A stretch of DNA of 64,000 nucleotides from Microbulbifer agarilyticus S89 (GTDB taxonomy: Bacteria > Pseudomonadota > Gammaproteobacteria > Pseudomonadales > Cellvibrionaceae). The first letter of the stretch is position 1. Every line of letters starts with the position of its first letter. This document shows, one piece after another, positions 8,655-18,266 of this stretch. The DNA is taken from positions 62,001-126,000 of the forward strand of contig NZ_AFPJ01000028.1 in the NCBI RefSeq assembly GCF_000220505.1, read 5' to 3'. The position numbers and the translations under genes were made by a program. The notes beneath the pieces were generated by a model, which had not been told where the DNA came from, did no database searches, and saw nothing but the letters and a program-made list of their open reading frames with translations.

Positions 8655-11444
8655 TCAGTTACTCAGGAAGTAGCTGAAAGAAAAGTTCACGCTGCGCCCG
8701 AGCGGGCTCTGCAGGTGACTCCAGTAGTACGGCCAGCGCGGGCTGGTGCTGTCGGTGGTGGGCATGGCATTGGTCAGGTTCTGCACCGTCAGGCCCATGT
8801 TCAGACGCGCACTCGCCTGATAGAACCCACTCAGGTTCGCGGTGTAATGCGGCTCCATTGCGTTGGTACCGGTGAAGTTGTCCACACGTCCCTGGCGCTG
8901 GATGAACAGTGCCGCGCCCACCGATTCAAATGCGGTCAGCGGGTTGCTCCAACTGAAGGTCAGATTGGTGCGTGTAGCCGGTACGGATTGCCCTGGCAAG
9001 CCAGTGCGCATATCAATCGGTTCATCACCTTCGAACTGTAACCAGTCGTAAGACAGCGTATTTACATACTTCAGCTGAACATCAAAGTTACCGTATTGCA
9101 CCGAATCGAACGATGCATTGACCGTGGCATCCAGACCCTGGAGCTCGGTGAAAGCATTGTTTTGCGGTTCGATAATGATGCTCTCGACACGCCCGGTAGC
9201 ATCGCGGATCACACGATTGCTCACGTCGGCACACAAACGGCTACTGCTCTGCAGAGTGCCAGAGGCACAGCGCCATTCCGTTTCCATCAGGCCAAATGCG
9301 CTCTCGGTTACCACCAGGTCATTCAACCGCACCTTGTACCAGTCCAGTGCAACGCTGACATTGTTGGTTGGGGTGAAGATCAAGCCCAGCCCCAGGTCTT
9401 TGCCACTTTCCTCTTCCAGGTCGTCGCGACCGCGGCGAGTGGAAACTACGTTGTAGGATGGGCAGGTGCCAGTGAAGTTCTCACCATCAAAACAGTCGCC
9501 GCCAAGCAAGTCGGTCACTACCTGGTAGCCGGTGGACTCGCCATAGATGTTGAACATATCCGGTGCACGGAAGGTCTGCGCGTAGCTACCGCGGAACTTC
9601 AGCGTATCAAACGGGCTATACAAGAATTTCAGTGAGGAAGTGTTGCGACCACCAATTGCGGTGGAATCGTCGTAACGGTCCATGCGCGTGGCGAAGGTCA
9701 GCTCCAGGTCTTCCAATACCGGAATCAGGAACTCAGCGCCGATCGCGCTGCGATCGCGGCTACCACCGGCCTCGATCGCACCAACGTTCAGCCAGCCATT
9801 GCCATTAAGGTTTAGAGAGCGCTCATCCGGGTTGATGTCGGTGGACTGGCTACCCCAATCGGCAACAATCGCCATGGTGACCGGGTTGTACAGCACACCA
9901 AAATCACTCAGTTCACCCACCGCCTTTAGGCTGATGGATTGAGCACTGGAGTTGGCAAAGGTCGTGGCCTGCCCCATCAGCGCATCGCGGTCTACAGAGG
10001 CATCGCGGAATACATTGTCCACCAGCTGGTTGTCGAAGAAACCGTTGTCGACCTGATAGATGTTTGGAGCCAGTTCGTTGACCTCACTGGCACCGTCGAG
10101 GAACCAGTCGCGCAGCACTTCCTCGCGGATGGCTCCATATTGCTGAGTCATGTTGTAGCGGGCCTTGGAGTAGACTACATCCCAGTTCCACGCGTTGTCG
10201 CCGAGTTCAATCTCACCTTCGAGACCCGCCATCAAAGTCCACATTTCCTGATCATAGGAGGAGGTGGTATAGCCCAGGTCGTGCGAGAAGGAGCGGCCGA
10301 TATCAATTGCCTTGGTAAAGTCGGCATTGATCACGCGACCGCTCCAGTTGGATGCGCTCACCGAACTGCCCACATCCTGCTTGGACATCAGCACGGTGGC
10401 AAAGCCCTGGATGTTATCGGTGAACTGGTAGCGACCGTCGACAAACGTCGAGGTCCGATCCAGATCCGAACTCATGGCAATGCCGCGGGAGGCGTCGAAG
10501 TTGCAGCGGCTAGCGCCGTCTTCACTGAAGGTCTCGGTGGTAACCAGGCCGTTTTCTTCACAGCTGTATCCCAGTGGGGAAACCGCACCGGTATAGCCGT
10601 TCTCGAAATCCTGAATATTGGCACCGATACCGGTAACCAGGAAACGACGGTCATCGAGGTATTCCACTTCGTCCGCGGAAATAGCGTCTGCGGTGCGCTG
10701 CTCCAGGCTGAAGGTCACGGAACCACGCTCGAAGGCCTTACCGGTGACGAATGAGAGGTCTTTGGTAAAGCCGTAGCCATCCTCAAACGCACCCATGTTG
10801 GCGGTCACCAGCGTCTGCTCCATATCGCGCTTGGTGATCACGTTGATCACACCGCCCACTGCATCGGAGCCATAAATTGCGGAAGCACTGCCGGTCAGCA
10901 CCTCCACGCGAGACATGGCAGTACCGGGAATAGTCCCCAGGTCTGCACCATTCTGCTCACCACCAAACGGTAGCGGGTAATCGGCAATTCGGCGGCCATT
11001 GACCAGCACCAGGGTACGGCCGGAACCGAGGCCACGCAGGTTGGCTTCACTGGCACCAACGGTAAAGCCCGACAGCAGATTGCCGGAGTTACCTTCGGTG
11101 TAACCGTTGTTAGACGCCATGGAGTCAATCACGTCGGCAACGGTGGTTAAACCACGCGCCTTCATGTCGTCTTCGTCGATCACGGTCATCGGGTCGGGAC
11201 CATCGAACGTGTTGCGCGGAATCAGCGAGCCCGTGACCACCACGGTTTCGATCGCTTCAGAACCGCGCACGATGAGGCCTTCATCGGCATTCTGTACTGT
11301 GCTGGAGCGCTGCTCTTCGTTCTCTTCTTTCTTGCTTTCGGCTTTCTGCTCTTCGGCAGTAACCTCTTGTGCGTGCAGCGGCATGGCAACCGCCAGCCCG
11401 AGTACCGCCGCTACGCAAAGCGAGAGTCTCTTTTTCTCAAACAT
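8655..11444 (-). CDS. TonB-dependent outer-membrane receptor
   Basis: A receptor of 929 residues. It has a signal peptide (about 1–25, ending LHAQ), an acidic, Glu/Lys-rich linker, a TonB box-like stretch ETVVVTGS near 65, a plug domain (about 75–190, with LRGLGSGRTLVLVNGRR and GSASAIYGSDAVGGVINV marks) and a 22-strand-type barrel ending in an aromatic-rich strand (FSFSYFLSN). Such receptors import large ligands with energy from TonB–ExbBD. The adjacent peptidase suggests peptide ligands, but the sequence does not fix the substrate. I chose the ATG at 11444 over a TTG two codons earlier because AGGA is well spaced. The product resembles the OmpS/'TonB-dependent receptor domain' group common in marine Alteromonadales-type bacteria. 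Confidence 0.92.
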   Translation of the reverse strand: MFEKKRLSLCVAAVLGLAVAMPLHAQEVTAEEQKAESKKEENEEQRSSTVQNADEGLIVRGSEAIETVVVTGSLIPRNTFDGPDPMTVIDEDDMKARGLTTVADVIDSMASNNGYTEGNSGNLLSGFTVGASEANLRGLGSGRTLVLVNGRRIADYPLPFGGEQNGADLGTIPGTAMSRVEVLTGSASAIYGSDAVGGVINVITKRDMEQTLVTANMGAFEDGYGFTKDLSFVTGKAFERGSVTFSLEQRTADAISADEVEYLDDRRFLVTGIGANIQDFENGYTGAVSPLGYSCEENGLVTTETFSEDGASRCNFDASRGIAMSSDLDRTSTFVDGRYQFTDNIQGFATVLMSKQDVGSSVSASNWSGRVINADFTKAIDIGRSFSHDLGYTTSSYDQEMWTLMAGLEGEIELGDNAWNWDVVYSKARYNMTQQYGAIREEVLRDWFLDGASEVNELAPNIYQVDNGFFDNQLVDNVFRDASVDRDALMGQATTFANSSAQSISLKAVGELSDFGVLYNPVTMAIVADWGSQSTDINPDERSLNLNGNGWLNVGAIEAGGSRDRSAIGAEFLIPVLEDLELTFATRMDRYDDSTAIGGRNTSSLKFLYSPFDTLKFRGSYAQTFRAPDMFNIYGESTGYQVVTDLLGGDCFDGENFTGTCPSYNVVSTRRGRDDLEEESGKDLGLGLIFTPTNNVSVALDWYKVRLNDLVVTESAFGLMETEWRCASGTLQSSSRLCADVSNRVIRDATGRVESIIIEPQNNAFTELQGLDATVNASFDSVQYGNFDVQLKYVNTLSYDWLQFEGDEPIDMRTGLPGQSVPATRTNLTFSWSNPLTAFESVGAALFIQRQGRVDNFTGTNAMEPHYTANLSGFYQASARLNMGLTVQNLTNAMPTTDSTSPRWPYYWSHLQSPLGRSVNFSFSYFLSN

Positions 11445-11491
11445 ATTCAATTCCTGTGGGCGCTAGCCCATGCGAATTCTTTGACTTACCG

Positions 11492-11522
11492 AATAGCAGG
11501 GGCGCCGCGCGCCCCCGCTATT
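11492..11522 (-). terminator. GC-rich hairpin between autotransporter and receptor
   Basis: A 13-bp stem with one mismatch (11492–11504 with 11510–11522) lies 22 nt past the autotransporter stop. No T-tract follows, so it may be a weak terminator or an RNA-protecting hairpin. Confidence 0.4.
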
Positions 11523-11544
11523 GCAACGAGTGCAATGGTGTGAC

Positions 11545-14500
11545 TTACAAGCTGCGAGAAATCGCGAAGTGCCCGCTCAAGCCGTTCTTGTCAGTCTCAC
11601 CACTGTGTACGCCGAGGCCGCTCTTGAAGGTCCACAGCTTGTATTTACCATCGACACCGAAGTCGATGTTGAGGCCGCTACCATTGATATCGCTGCCGAA
11701 GCGCACGTCGTTAGAAGTCAGGTCGTGGATCGCTGCATTGTTCACATCATTGGCGCTGAAGGTGGCATACGGAGACGCGAAGCCGTCAGCGAGCTTGAAG
11801 GACTTACGCAGGCTGAGGCCCAGACGTGCACGGTGGGTGCTGTTCAGCTCGTAGTTGTAGTCGTAGTTGCCATCAGAGCTACTGAAGGAATCCACTTCTA
11901 CACCCACTTTTTCCCATTGTGCGAACGGGGTCAGTGCCATGCCGGATTCCATCAAGTAGGTCCAACCCGCTTCCATACTCACACCTTCCGCTTTACCGGA
12001 TGTTGCGGCGGCAGAATCGTAGGCATGGATGTGCGCATCGAAATCAACTTGCTGCGCCATGGCGCTGACATAGAAGTCACGCAGACTGAACGTCGCATTC
12101 AGGGCAAAGGTTTCGGTATCCAGCGCGGCACCAGACTGCTGTGCCAGCTGGTTGCCATCGGCGGAGCCCTGACCAACCATCGGGCTGATAGACAGCCAGC
12201 TGCTACCCAGCTTGGCGTTGTAAGTGGCACCAGCCATCTGATTGCTCAGGAGCTGGGTATACGCCAGGTTCTGTGCAGCCAGGTCGGACTTGCTGTCGAT
12301 ATCACTGTCGGTGTGGAACACACTGGACCAGGCGTGCAGGCCTGCCACACGGCTGGTCTCGCCGATGTTGTTTGCCCGCTCACTATCGAAGAACGCAGAG
12401 GTGGAGCGCATCCAGAAGCTTTCCGCCAGGTGAGACACGGAGCTCGCCGCAGCACCCAGGTCGGACAGACCGGCGGTGTAGGCAATTACCCAGTTGCCGT
12501 TGCCATCCTGCTGCATTTCTGCTTCGAGGATGGTATCGGCAAAGTCACCACCGAGGGCGGCCAGAGAAACGCTATCCACTTCCTGTTCGCCATTGACGGT
12601 GAGAATGGCAGCGGTGGTCTGCGCGCCCTTACTCTGGTCGGTAACGTTCATGGCAATGCGCAGATCACCCGGCTGGGTGTCTCCGGCCTCATTCAGCAGG
12701 TCTACTACATTCAGGTCGCCGTTAATTACGATGCTGTCATTTGCAGTGGAGCTGACATCCACCAGGAACAGGCTGCCCACACTCTGGATGTTGGCAAAGG
12801 TCACGTCGCTGTTGATGGTTAAAGTGTCACCCACCTGATCATCCAGGCTGGAAATAGTGACGTAGTTGGCGCCGCCGGAGTAGTTGACCATGCTGCCCTG
12901 GGCACCCAGGTCGATCGCGCTGTCACCAGAGAAGACAATATCGCCCGATTCGTTGATGAAGGTGTTACGACCTGCACCCATGTCGATAGCTGCATCGTTC
13001 AGGGTGATTCTGCCAACGCCGGCAATGTTGCCGCTGTTGTCGTAACGGAAGCCATTGCGCAGCACATCGTCGCTGTCACCGGTGATGATAGAGCCGGTGA
13101 TGTTGCCACCGTTGAATACCAGATTGGCAATCACCTGACCGGTTTCCATGTTCAGGTAGTCCTGCCCCTCCATCTCGATCGCCACACCGTTGTCGCCGGT
13201 AATAATGTTACCGGTGTTGGCAACCACGGTCGGGGTGGTACCGCTGAATACCTCGATGCCAGTGCCATTGTCACCAGTGGCAATATCACCGACGTTGTTC
13301 ACGTAGGCGGAAGCACCAATGATGCTCATACCGGTGGAGTCGCTGCCAACTTCGATATCACCGGAGTTAACACCTGCGGCATAGATGGCGTAGGTGCGCA
13401 TGCCGATGCTGTTGTCGCCGGTAGAAATTGCGCCAGCATTCTGGGTGACACCCTGGATGTAACCGATGGACTGCATACCGAAGGTATTGTCGCCGGTGGT
13501 AATCTGGCCGTCTTCTGTCTGTACCGCTGCAGAGAACACGAAGCCCTCGGCAGCGATGCCAGCGGTATTGTCACCGGTGGTGATATTGCCCACATTCACC
13601 AAGGTGGTGTAGAGGCTGCCCTGCAGACCCCCGACGGTACCCATAGCGGCAGAGCCCAGGGTGTAAGAAGTGGTGTAGAAGTCTCCGCTGCCGATGGTGA
13701 TATCACCACTGTTGTAACCCAGGTTACTGGCACCGCCCACGGCCAAGCCGAAGCTATTGTCACCGGTGGAAACCACACCGGTGTTGGAAGCAACAGCCGT
13801 AGCCTGGTGGTCAAACGCACTGGTGAAAAATCCCGGGCCGGTGAAGTTGGTGGACTGGATACCGACAGAGTTGTCGCCAGTGGTGACGGTGCCGTTGTTG
13901 GCCGCCAGCGCGTAGGAATCCACACCCAGTACGACGCTGGACTGGATGCCCGCGGAGTTGATGGTGAAGTCAGTTTCGCGATGCTCGCTGGCTTCGATGG
14001 TGGCACCACTGCCAACCGTGACAGTACCATCATTGATCACCATGGCATCACCACTGACGCTGGTCGCGATCAGGCCCATGCCGATGTCGCCAGCGGTCAC
14101 AGCACCGTCAGCGGTGTTGATCACGGTGTTGTTGGCCCAGCTGTCACCACCTGGATTCGCGGAAATACCCACGGAATGCAAGCGTACCGGGTTGAAGGTG
14201 TCATAGCGCTCACCCAGCACACCGTCGCCGACGGATACGTTGCCACTGTTGATGATGGTGGCTTCGCCGTAGGTAGCGGACAGGCGGATACCGGTGGACA
14301 AGTCGCCCAGGGCGATATCGCCGGTATTGATCACATTAGTCTCAAAGAACTCGATGCTGTCGCGATAGCTGAGGTCAGCACTCTTTTCTTCATTCCAGGC
14401 GGCAACACTTTCCGGGCCGTACATGGCGAACGGTACATCGGTACCCTTGAGGTTGCTGTTGGTGGTGGACACCTGGATGCCGACGCTGCGCTCAAGGTTC

Positions 14501-16623
14501 GGGTTGGTCGTAACCAGGTCACCGACTTCGTTGTAAACCAGTGCATCTTCCTTGACGGTGTTGCCGCTGATGCTACCGGTGTTGTAGACATTGGTATCGC
14601 CACCGAAGCCGGCGTAGGCATCGTTCAATACATCCCGGTCAAAGCCAGAGTAGATTTCCTCAGGGGAAATGCTGTCGTTGCCTTTCAAGCGGTGGTTGAT
14701 GTAAGAACTGATCTGCAGGCCCTGGCTGCCCTCGCCGTCCAGCTGCACGTCGCCGCTATTGATCACCAGGGTCTCGCCGGCGCCTGAAGTACTGATACCG
14801 GTGCTGTTTTTACCCACGAGGATGCTGCCGCTGTTTTCGATAGCGGCGGCACCCAGGGTATTGGCACGGATACCGGTAGCTTCGGTAGCTGCGCTGATGT
14901 CGATGGTACCGCTGTTGACGATGGTGATATCACCCATGTCTTCAACGTAACCGACACCCTCTTTTACGGTGTGGTTGTAGTAGTGCTTGGTCGGGGTTTC
15001 CACACCATCGCCATTCAGGTCGTTGGTATACCAGCTGTCACCCGCAACAACGCCCTCGCCCGGGGCCACATTGGTCTCGTAAGGCAGCGGCTCACAAGCC
15101 GGGCCGAAGAAGCCACCACAGCCCGGAGTCTGGGCGTAGTCGACGTTATACTGGGTGCTGAAGCCAGCGGTGGCATCGGCGTCGATACCGGTACCGCCCA
15201 CACCGGCGCCAACAGTAATGTCACCGCTGTTATCGATAACGATGGCATCACCGGAGGGGTTGTGGGCCAGGATACCGGTACCGGCCGCACCTACCGTGAT
15301 ATTGCCGGCGTTGGCAATCTCGATACGGCTGTCGCCACCATCGGCGTTGTAGATCTTGCCCACATAGTCGGTGGTGTTATGGGTGTAGGAGGTTTCCTTG
15401 TACTTGAACGGGCTGGCATTACCGGGCTCAAAAGTCACACCGTTATCCACGGTGTAACCGTACTGGTATACCAGCTCGGCACTGGCGCTGGTGGTTGCAC
15501 TGATGCCCACGGAATCGGCACCCACACTGATGTCACCGGTGTTGCTGATGTCAATATCGCCGCTGTCGGTGTGGCTGCGCACACCAAAGGCCACGTCGCC
15601 GGCGTCGATGCTACCGGCATTGCTGATGGTGATATCACCACTGGCGCTGGCCGCATCGATACCCACCACGGAGGCCGAAGTCTCGAAGCGGTAGCGGTTG
15701 CCGGCGCGGTCCTGCTCGGGCAGGAATACCTGGTTGCGCTCAGCGTAGAGACGCAGGTCATCTACGCCGTCACCATCGGTGTCCACATCGATTGGAGTCA
15801 TGGCGCCGCTGTTGATGCTGTAGCGGGTGTGGTACTCCACCTGGAGGCCGCTGCCCATGCTGATGTCACCGGTATTGGCGATATCGATCGCACCGGCGTC
15901 GGTCTCAGCGCTGATCGCGGCGATATCGTCGAACTGCAGCTCGCCCTCAGCGGCGATCACGATGCTCAGGTCCTCGATGGGACCGCCGTTGTCCTGCAAG
16001 TTACCGTCCAGCACAGACTCGTCGACACCCAGATAGCCGGCTAGGTCAGCTGGTACCACGCCGTCGGTAAAAGTGGTGGTGTCGCCCACCGCATTGCCAT
16101 CGGCATCCAGCGCCACGGAACCCGTGTAGGTATAACCACTGTAATTACCCTGTGAGCCGCTCTTACGCAGGCCGTAATCATCGCCAAAGTGGATGATGTT
16201 TTCTTCGGGGATTTCGAGCGCCGCGCCAGCGCCCTGAGTCAAGTCGCCGTGGTTATCGATACTGACGGAGCCCTGGGCTTCCGCCTCACCAGAGGCTGGA
16301 ACGATGGAGCTGACCTCAATACCGTTAGCGGTGCTGCCCTCGGCAACCACCACGGTAATATCGCCCGGCGTTACCTCACCGCTAACCAGGGTGGAGTCCT
16401 GAACTTGGTAGTTGATGGTCTCATCGAAAGCCCCGCTGCACTCCACGGTGCCGCCGGTGAATTCGGTGGAAATCGGATTGCAGGCACCTACCTGCTGCGC
16501 GTAAGCATTGTGCCCGGGTGCGCCCACCGCAATCGCGGTCACGGTGGCAGAAGTAAACAGAGCTTTGCGGACCGCAGAGGTCAGCTGGCTCGGGTTGCTG
16601 GGAAAGCCTTTATTATTGGCCAT
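11545..16623 (-). CDS. Large autotransporter with repeat-rich passenger
   Basis: A type Va autotransporter-like protein of 1692 residues. A signal peptide follows a basic N-terminus (about 1–43, ending NAYAQ). The passenger (about 45–1330) is a predicted beta-helix built from degenerate repeats of the form I-x-N-x-G-x-I-x-x-G-x-x-x-x-G-I, with GDNS/T-x-G-I/M units in its second half. The last 280 residues form an outer-membrane barrel with alternating strands ending FAISRSL. I moved the start from 16659 to the ATG at 16623, preceded by GGGGAGAG; this gives a proper signal sequence. No protease or lipase motif is visible in the passenger, so adhesion or surface display is the likeliest role (inference). 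Confidence 0.88.
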   Translation of the reverse strand: MANNKGFPSNPSQLTSAVRKALFTSATVTAIAVGAPGHNAYAQQVGACNPISTEFTGGTVECSGAFDETINYQVQDSTLVSGEVTPGDITVVVAEGSTANGIEVSSIVPASGEAEAQGSVSIDNHGDLTQGAGAALEIPEENIIHFGDDYGLRKSGSQGNYSGYTYTGSVALDADGNAVGDTTTFTDGVVPADLAGYLGVDESVLDGNLQDNGGPIEDLSIVIAAEGELQFDDIAAISAETDAGAIDIANTGDISMGSGLQVEYHTRYSINSGAMTPIDVDTDGDGVDDLRLYAERNQVFLPEQDRAGNRYRFETSASVVGIDAASASGDITISNAGSIDAGDVAFGVRSHTDSGDIDISNTGDISVGADSVGISATTSASAELVYQYGYTVDNGVTFEPGNASPFKYKETSYTHNTTDYVGKIYNADGGDSRIEIANAGNITVGAAGTGILAHNPSGDAIVIDNSGDITVGAGVGGTGIDADATAGFSTQYNVDYAQTPGCGGFFGPACEPLPYETNVAPGEGVVAGDSWYTNDLNGDGVETPTKHYYNHTVKEGVGYVEDMGDITIVNSGTIDISAATEATGIRANTLGAAAIENSGSILVGKNSTGISTSGAGETLVINSGDVQLDGEGSQGLQISSYINHRLKGNDSISPEEIYSGFDRDVLNDAYAGFGGDTNVYNTGSISGNTVKEDALVYNEVGDLVTTNPNLERSVGIQVSTTNSNLKGTDVPFAMYGPESVAAWNEEKSADLSYRDSIEFFETNVINTGDIALGDLSTGIRLSATYGEATIINSGNVSVGDGVLGERYDTFNPVRLHSVGISANPGGDSWANNTVINTADGAVTAGDIGMGLIATSVSGDAMVINDGTVTVGSGATIEASEHRETDFTINSAGIQSSVVLGVDSYALAANNGTVTTGDNSVGIQSTNFTGPGFFTSAFDHQATAVASNTGVVSTGDNSFGLAVGGASNLGYNSGDITIGSGDFYTTSYTLGSAAMGTVGGLQGSLYTTLVNVGNITTGDNTAGIAAEGFVFSAAVQTEDGQITTGDNTFGMQSIGYIQGVTQNAGAISTGDNSIGMRTYAIYAAGVNSGDIEVGSDSTGMSIIGASAYVNNVGDIATGDNGTGIEVFSGTTPTVVANTGNIITGDNGVAIEMEGQDYLNMETGQVIANLVFNGGNITGSIITGDSDDVLRNGFRYDNSGNIAGVGRITLNDAAIDMGAGRNTFINESGDIVFSGDSAIDLGAQGSMVNYSGGANYVTISSLDDQVGDTLTINSDVTFANIQSVGSLFLVDVSSTANDSIVINGDLNVVDLLNEAGDTQPGDLRIAMNVTDQSKGAQTTAAILTVNGEQEVDSVSLAALGGDFADTILEAEMQQDGNGNWVIAYTAGLSDLGAAASSVSHLAESFWMRSTSAFFDSERANNIGETSRVAGLHAWSSVFHTDSDIDSKSDLAAQNLAYTQLLSNQMAGATYNAKLGSSWLSISPMVGQGSADGNQLAQQSGAALDTETFALNATFSLRDFYVSAMAQQVDFDAHIHAYDSAAATSGKAEGVSMEAGWTYLMESGMALTPFAQWEKVGVEVDSFSSSDGNYDYNYELNSTHRARLGLSLRKSFKLADGFASPYATFSANDVNNAAIHDLTSNDVRFGSDINGSGLNIDFGVDGKYKLWTFKSGLGVHSGETDKNGLSGHFAISRSL

Positions 16624-17043
16624 CGATTCTCTCCCCAAGTGGAATGGTTGCGTAAGCACGTTGTTATCGGAAGTTTTTCAGCGACCGATAAAACCACGGG
16701 GTGAATCAAGCTCTCCAAGGGTTTCACGTAACAGTTTGTAAACGCACCAGTCAGGTGCGCAGGGCGCGACGCACTGCCCGCGATTAGGGCAACCGATATC
16801 GCGGCGCAGGATGGCGATAGAAACAGGATGGGGCGGCCGCAGAACCGACCGAAAAGTCGGAAAATTGGCACAATCTATTTGTTTGACAAGCGTCCACTTT
16901 GCCACAAATAAATCTAAAAATTTCTGTTTTGTAACAGATTGTAAGGAATCCAATGGCGCTGTAGAGCGGCCAGTTACGCTGTGATACAAACGTTGAAAAT
17001 AAAAGCAGCACAATAGTAATAACACAGCGTCGCCGCTCGCCAG
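16624..17043. other. 420-nt divergent intergenic region
   Basis: There is no gene here. It must hold promoters for the autotransporter (minus) and the MipA–DUF3019–two-component operon (plus). For the plus side, TTGAAA (16993–16998) and TAATAA (17017–17022), 18 nt apart, are a plausible pair close to the start codon. A TTGACA at 16883 has no good -10 partner. A small CTGTT-TTGT-AACAG hairpin lies near 16930. Confidence 0.4.
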
Positions 17044-17898
17044 ATGACCAGAAGTACTCCATTAATCTCGCTGATTTTTCTCGGCGCCTTCGCCCTTGGC
17101 TGCGCACAAGCCCGGGCCATCACGCCGTCAGAAGTAAATGCACCCGAGTGGGAGGTCAACCTCGCCACAGGTTACGGCTTCCTGGAAAATCCACTGGCTG
17201 GAAAGCAGGATGCCGAGACTTATTTCCTTCCATCATTCAGCTATTACGGAAAACGTTTCTTTGTCAGTAACCTGACCGTCGGCTATAGCCTGCTGGAGAA
17301 CGAACACGTTTATCTGGACCTGGTAGCGCGCCCCAACGACGACGGGCTCTTCTTCCAGCTGGACAAGACCGACGCATTCAGCAATGGCCTGATAACAAAC
17401 TGGCTTACACAGTTTCAGGCGGCGGATCCCGCAGATGTAGAACGCAAGGTCTCTATTGTCGGCGGCCCCAGTGTGACACTGGTCTCTAAATGGGTGGATG
17501 TGTCCTTCTCCTGGTTTCACGACCTGAGTAACGTCCACCACGGCAGCGAAACCCACCTGAGCTTTGACAAACAATACCCACTTTTCGGCGGTGCCGTCGG
17601 TTTTGGCGTTGGCGCGATTCAGAAAGATGTAGACCTGGTGAACTACTACTACCAGCTCACCAAGGTAGAAGCGGACATTTTCTACAACCACTTGTTGCAA
17701 AAGTACCCCGCTGCCGATGCCACCGACACCTACGCACGGCTGCATTTTTCCTACCCCCTGGGCAAGCGACTCGAACTGCGCCTGGCAGCGCGCTATAACG
17801 ACTACGATGAAGCGGGAAGAAACCTCGACTTTATCGAAAATCCGCATACCTTCAGCTGGTTTGCCGGCCTGCAGTACTCCTTTGGTAGCAGGCGCTGA
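17044..17898 (+). CDS. MipA/OmpV family outer-membrane protein
   Basis: An outer-membrane barrel of 284 residues with a signal peptide (about 1–24, ending ARA). It begins with the family pattern W-E-x-N-L-A-T-G-Y-G and proceeds through alternating amphipathic strands to a final aromatic strand (LQYSFGSRR). MipA-type proteins are scaffold or barrel proteins linked to peptidoglycan enzymes or antimicrobial stress in other bacteria; the role here is not shown. It is the first gene of a four-gene unit: its TGA is 2 nt before the DUF3019 start. The Shine–Dalgarno before the ATG is weak. Confidence 0.85.
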   Translation: MTRSTPLISLIFLGAFALGCAQARAITPSEVNAPEWEVNLATGYGFLENPLAGKQDAETYFLPSFSYYGKRFFVSNLTVGYSLLENEHVYLDLVARPNDDGLFFQLDKTDAFSNGLITNWLTQFQAADPADVERKVSIVGGPSVTLVSKWVDVSFSWFHDLSNVHHGSETHLSFDKQYPLFGGAVGFGVGAIQKDVDLVNYYYQLTKVEADIFYNHLLQKYPAADATDTYARLHFSYPLGKRLELRLAARYNDYDEAGRNLDFIENPHTFSWFAGLQYSFGSRR

Positions 17899-17900
17899 CC

Positions 17901-18266
17901 ATGAAGCGGGCAATCCAAATATTGTTCCTGACACTACTGCCCGGCTTGGCAATGGCCGCGGAGTTACGTGCAACGCCCAGTATGTGCGCACTGGATGAGG
18001 GCGAGAGCCAGTGCAGTGTGTTGGTAAAACTTGCTTTTGAGGCAGACGACAAAGCGCGCTACTGCCTGTCCATTATCGGTCAGGGCCGGGTACGCTGCTT
18101 CTGGGGTGACAATGACGACCTGAAAGTGTACGTCAGCAGTGCCGGCGATATTCATTTTAAGGTGACCGTCAACGAGAACGGTCAGAGCGTAGCCAATGCT
18201 GTGCTCAAGGTGGCCCAGTATCAGCCCAAACGACACCGCCGCCGCTACGGTTGGGGGCTCCTGTGA
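17901..18266 (+). CDS. DUF3019 domain periplasmic protein
   Basis: A 121-residue exported protein with a signal peptide (about 1–20, ending AMAA). The mature part shows the DUF3019 pattern: an L-R-A-T-P-S-M-C-A-L start, Cys residues at about 29, 38, 54 and 66, and a W/F-G-D-N-D-D stretch. These small Ig-like proteins are typically encoded between a MipA/OmpV gene and an RstA/RstB-like two-component pair in Shewanella and relatives, as here. The four cysteines could form two disulfides. The tail is Arg-rich. The stop TGA overlaps the response-regulator ATG (TGATG). It may be a periplasmic sensor partner of the kinase (inference). Confidence 0.8.
   Translation: MKRAIQILFLTLLPGLAMAAELRATPSMCALDEGESQCSVLVKLAFEADDKARYCLSIIGQGRVRCFWGDNDDLKVYVSSAGDIHFKVTVNENGQSVANAVLKVAQYQPKRHRRRYGWGLL

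Noticed and set aside
11521-12822. 433-codon plus-strand frame opposite the autotransporter barrel
   Set aside because: Shadow frame from Val/Gly-rich antisense of a repeat protein; no start signal.
16883-16911. TTGACA-based promoter in the autotransporter/MipA gap
   Set aside because: No acceptable -10 hexamer at 16–18 nt; the TTGAAA/TAATAA pair nearer the gene is better, though also weak.
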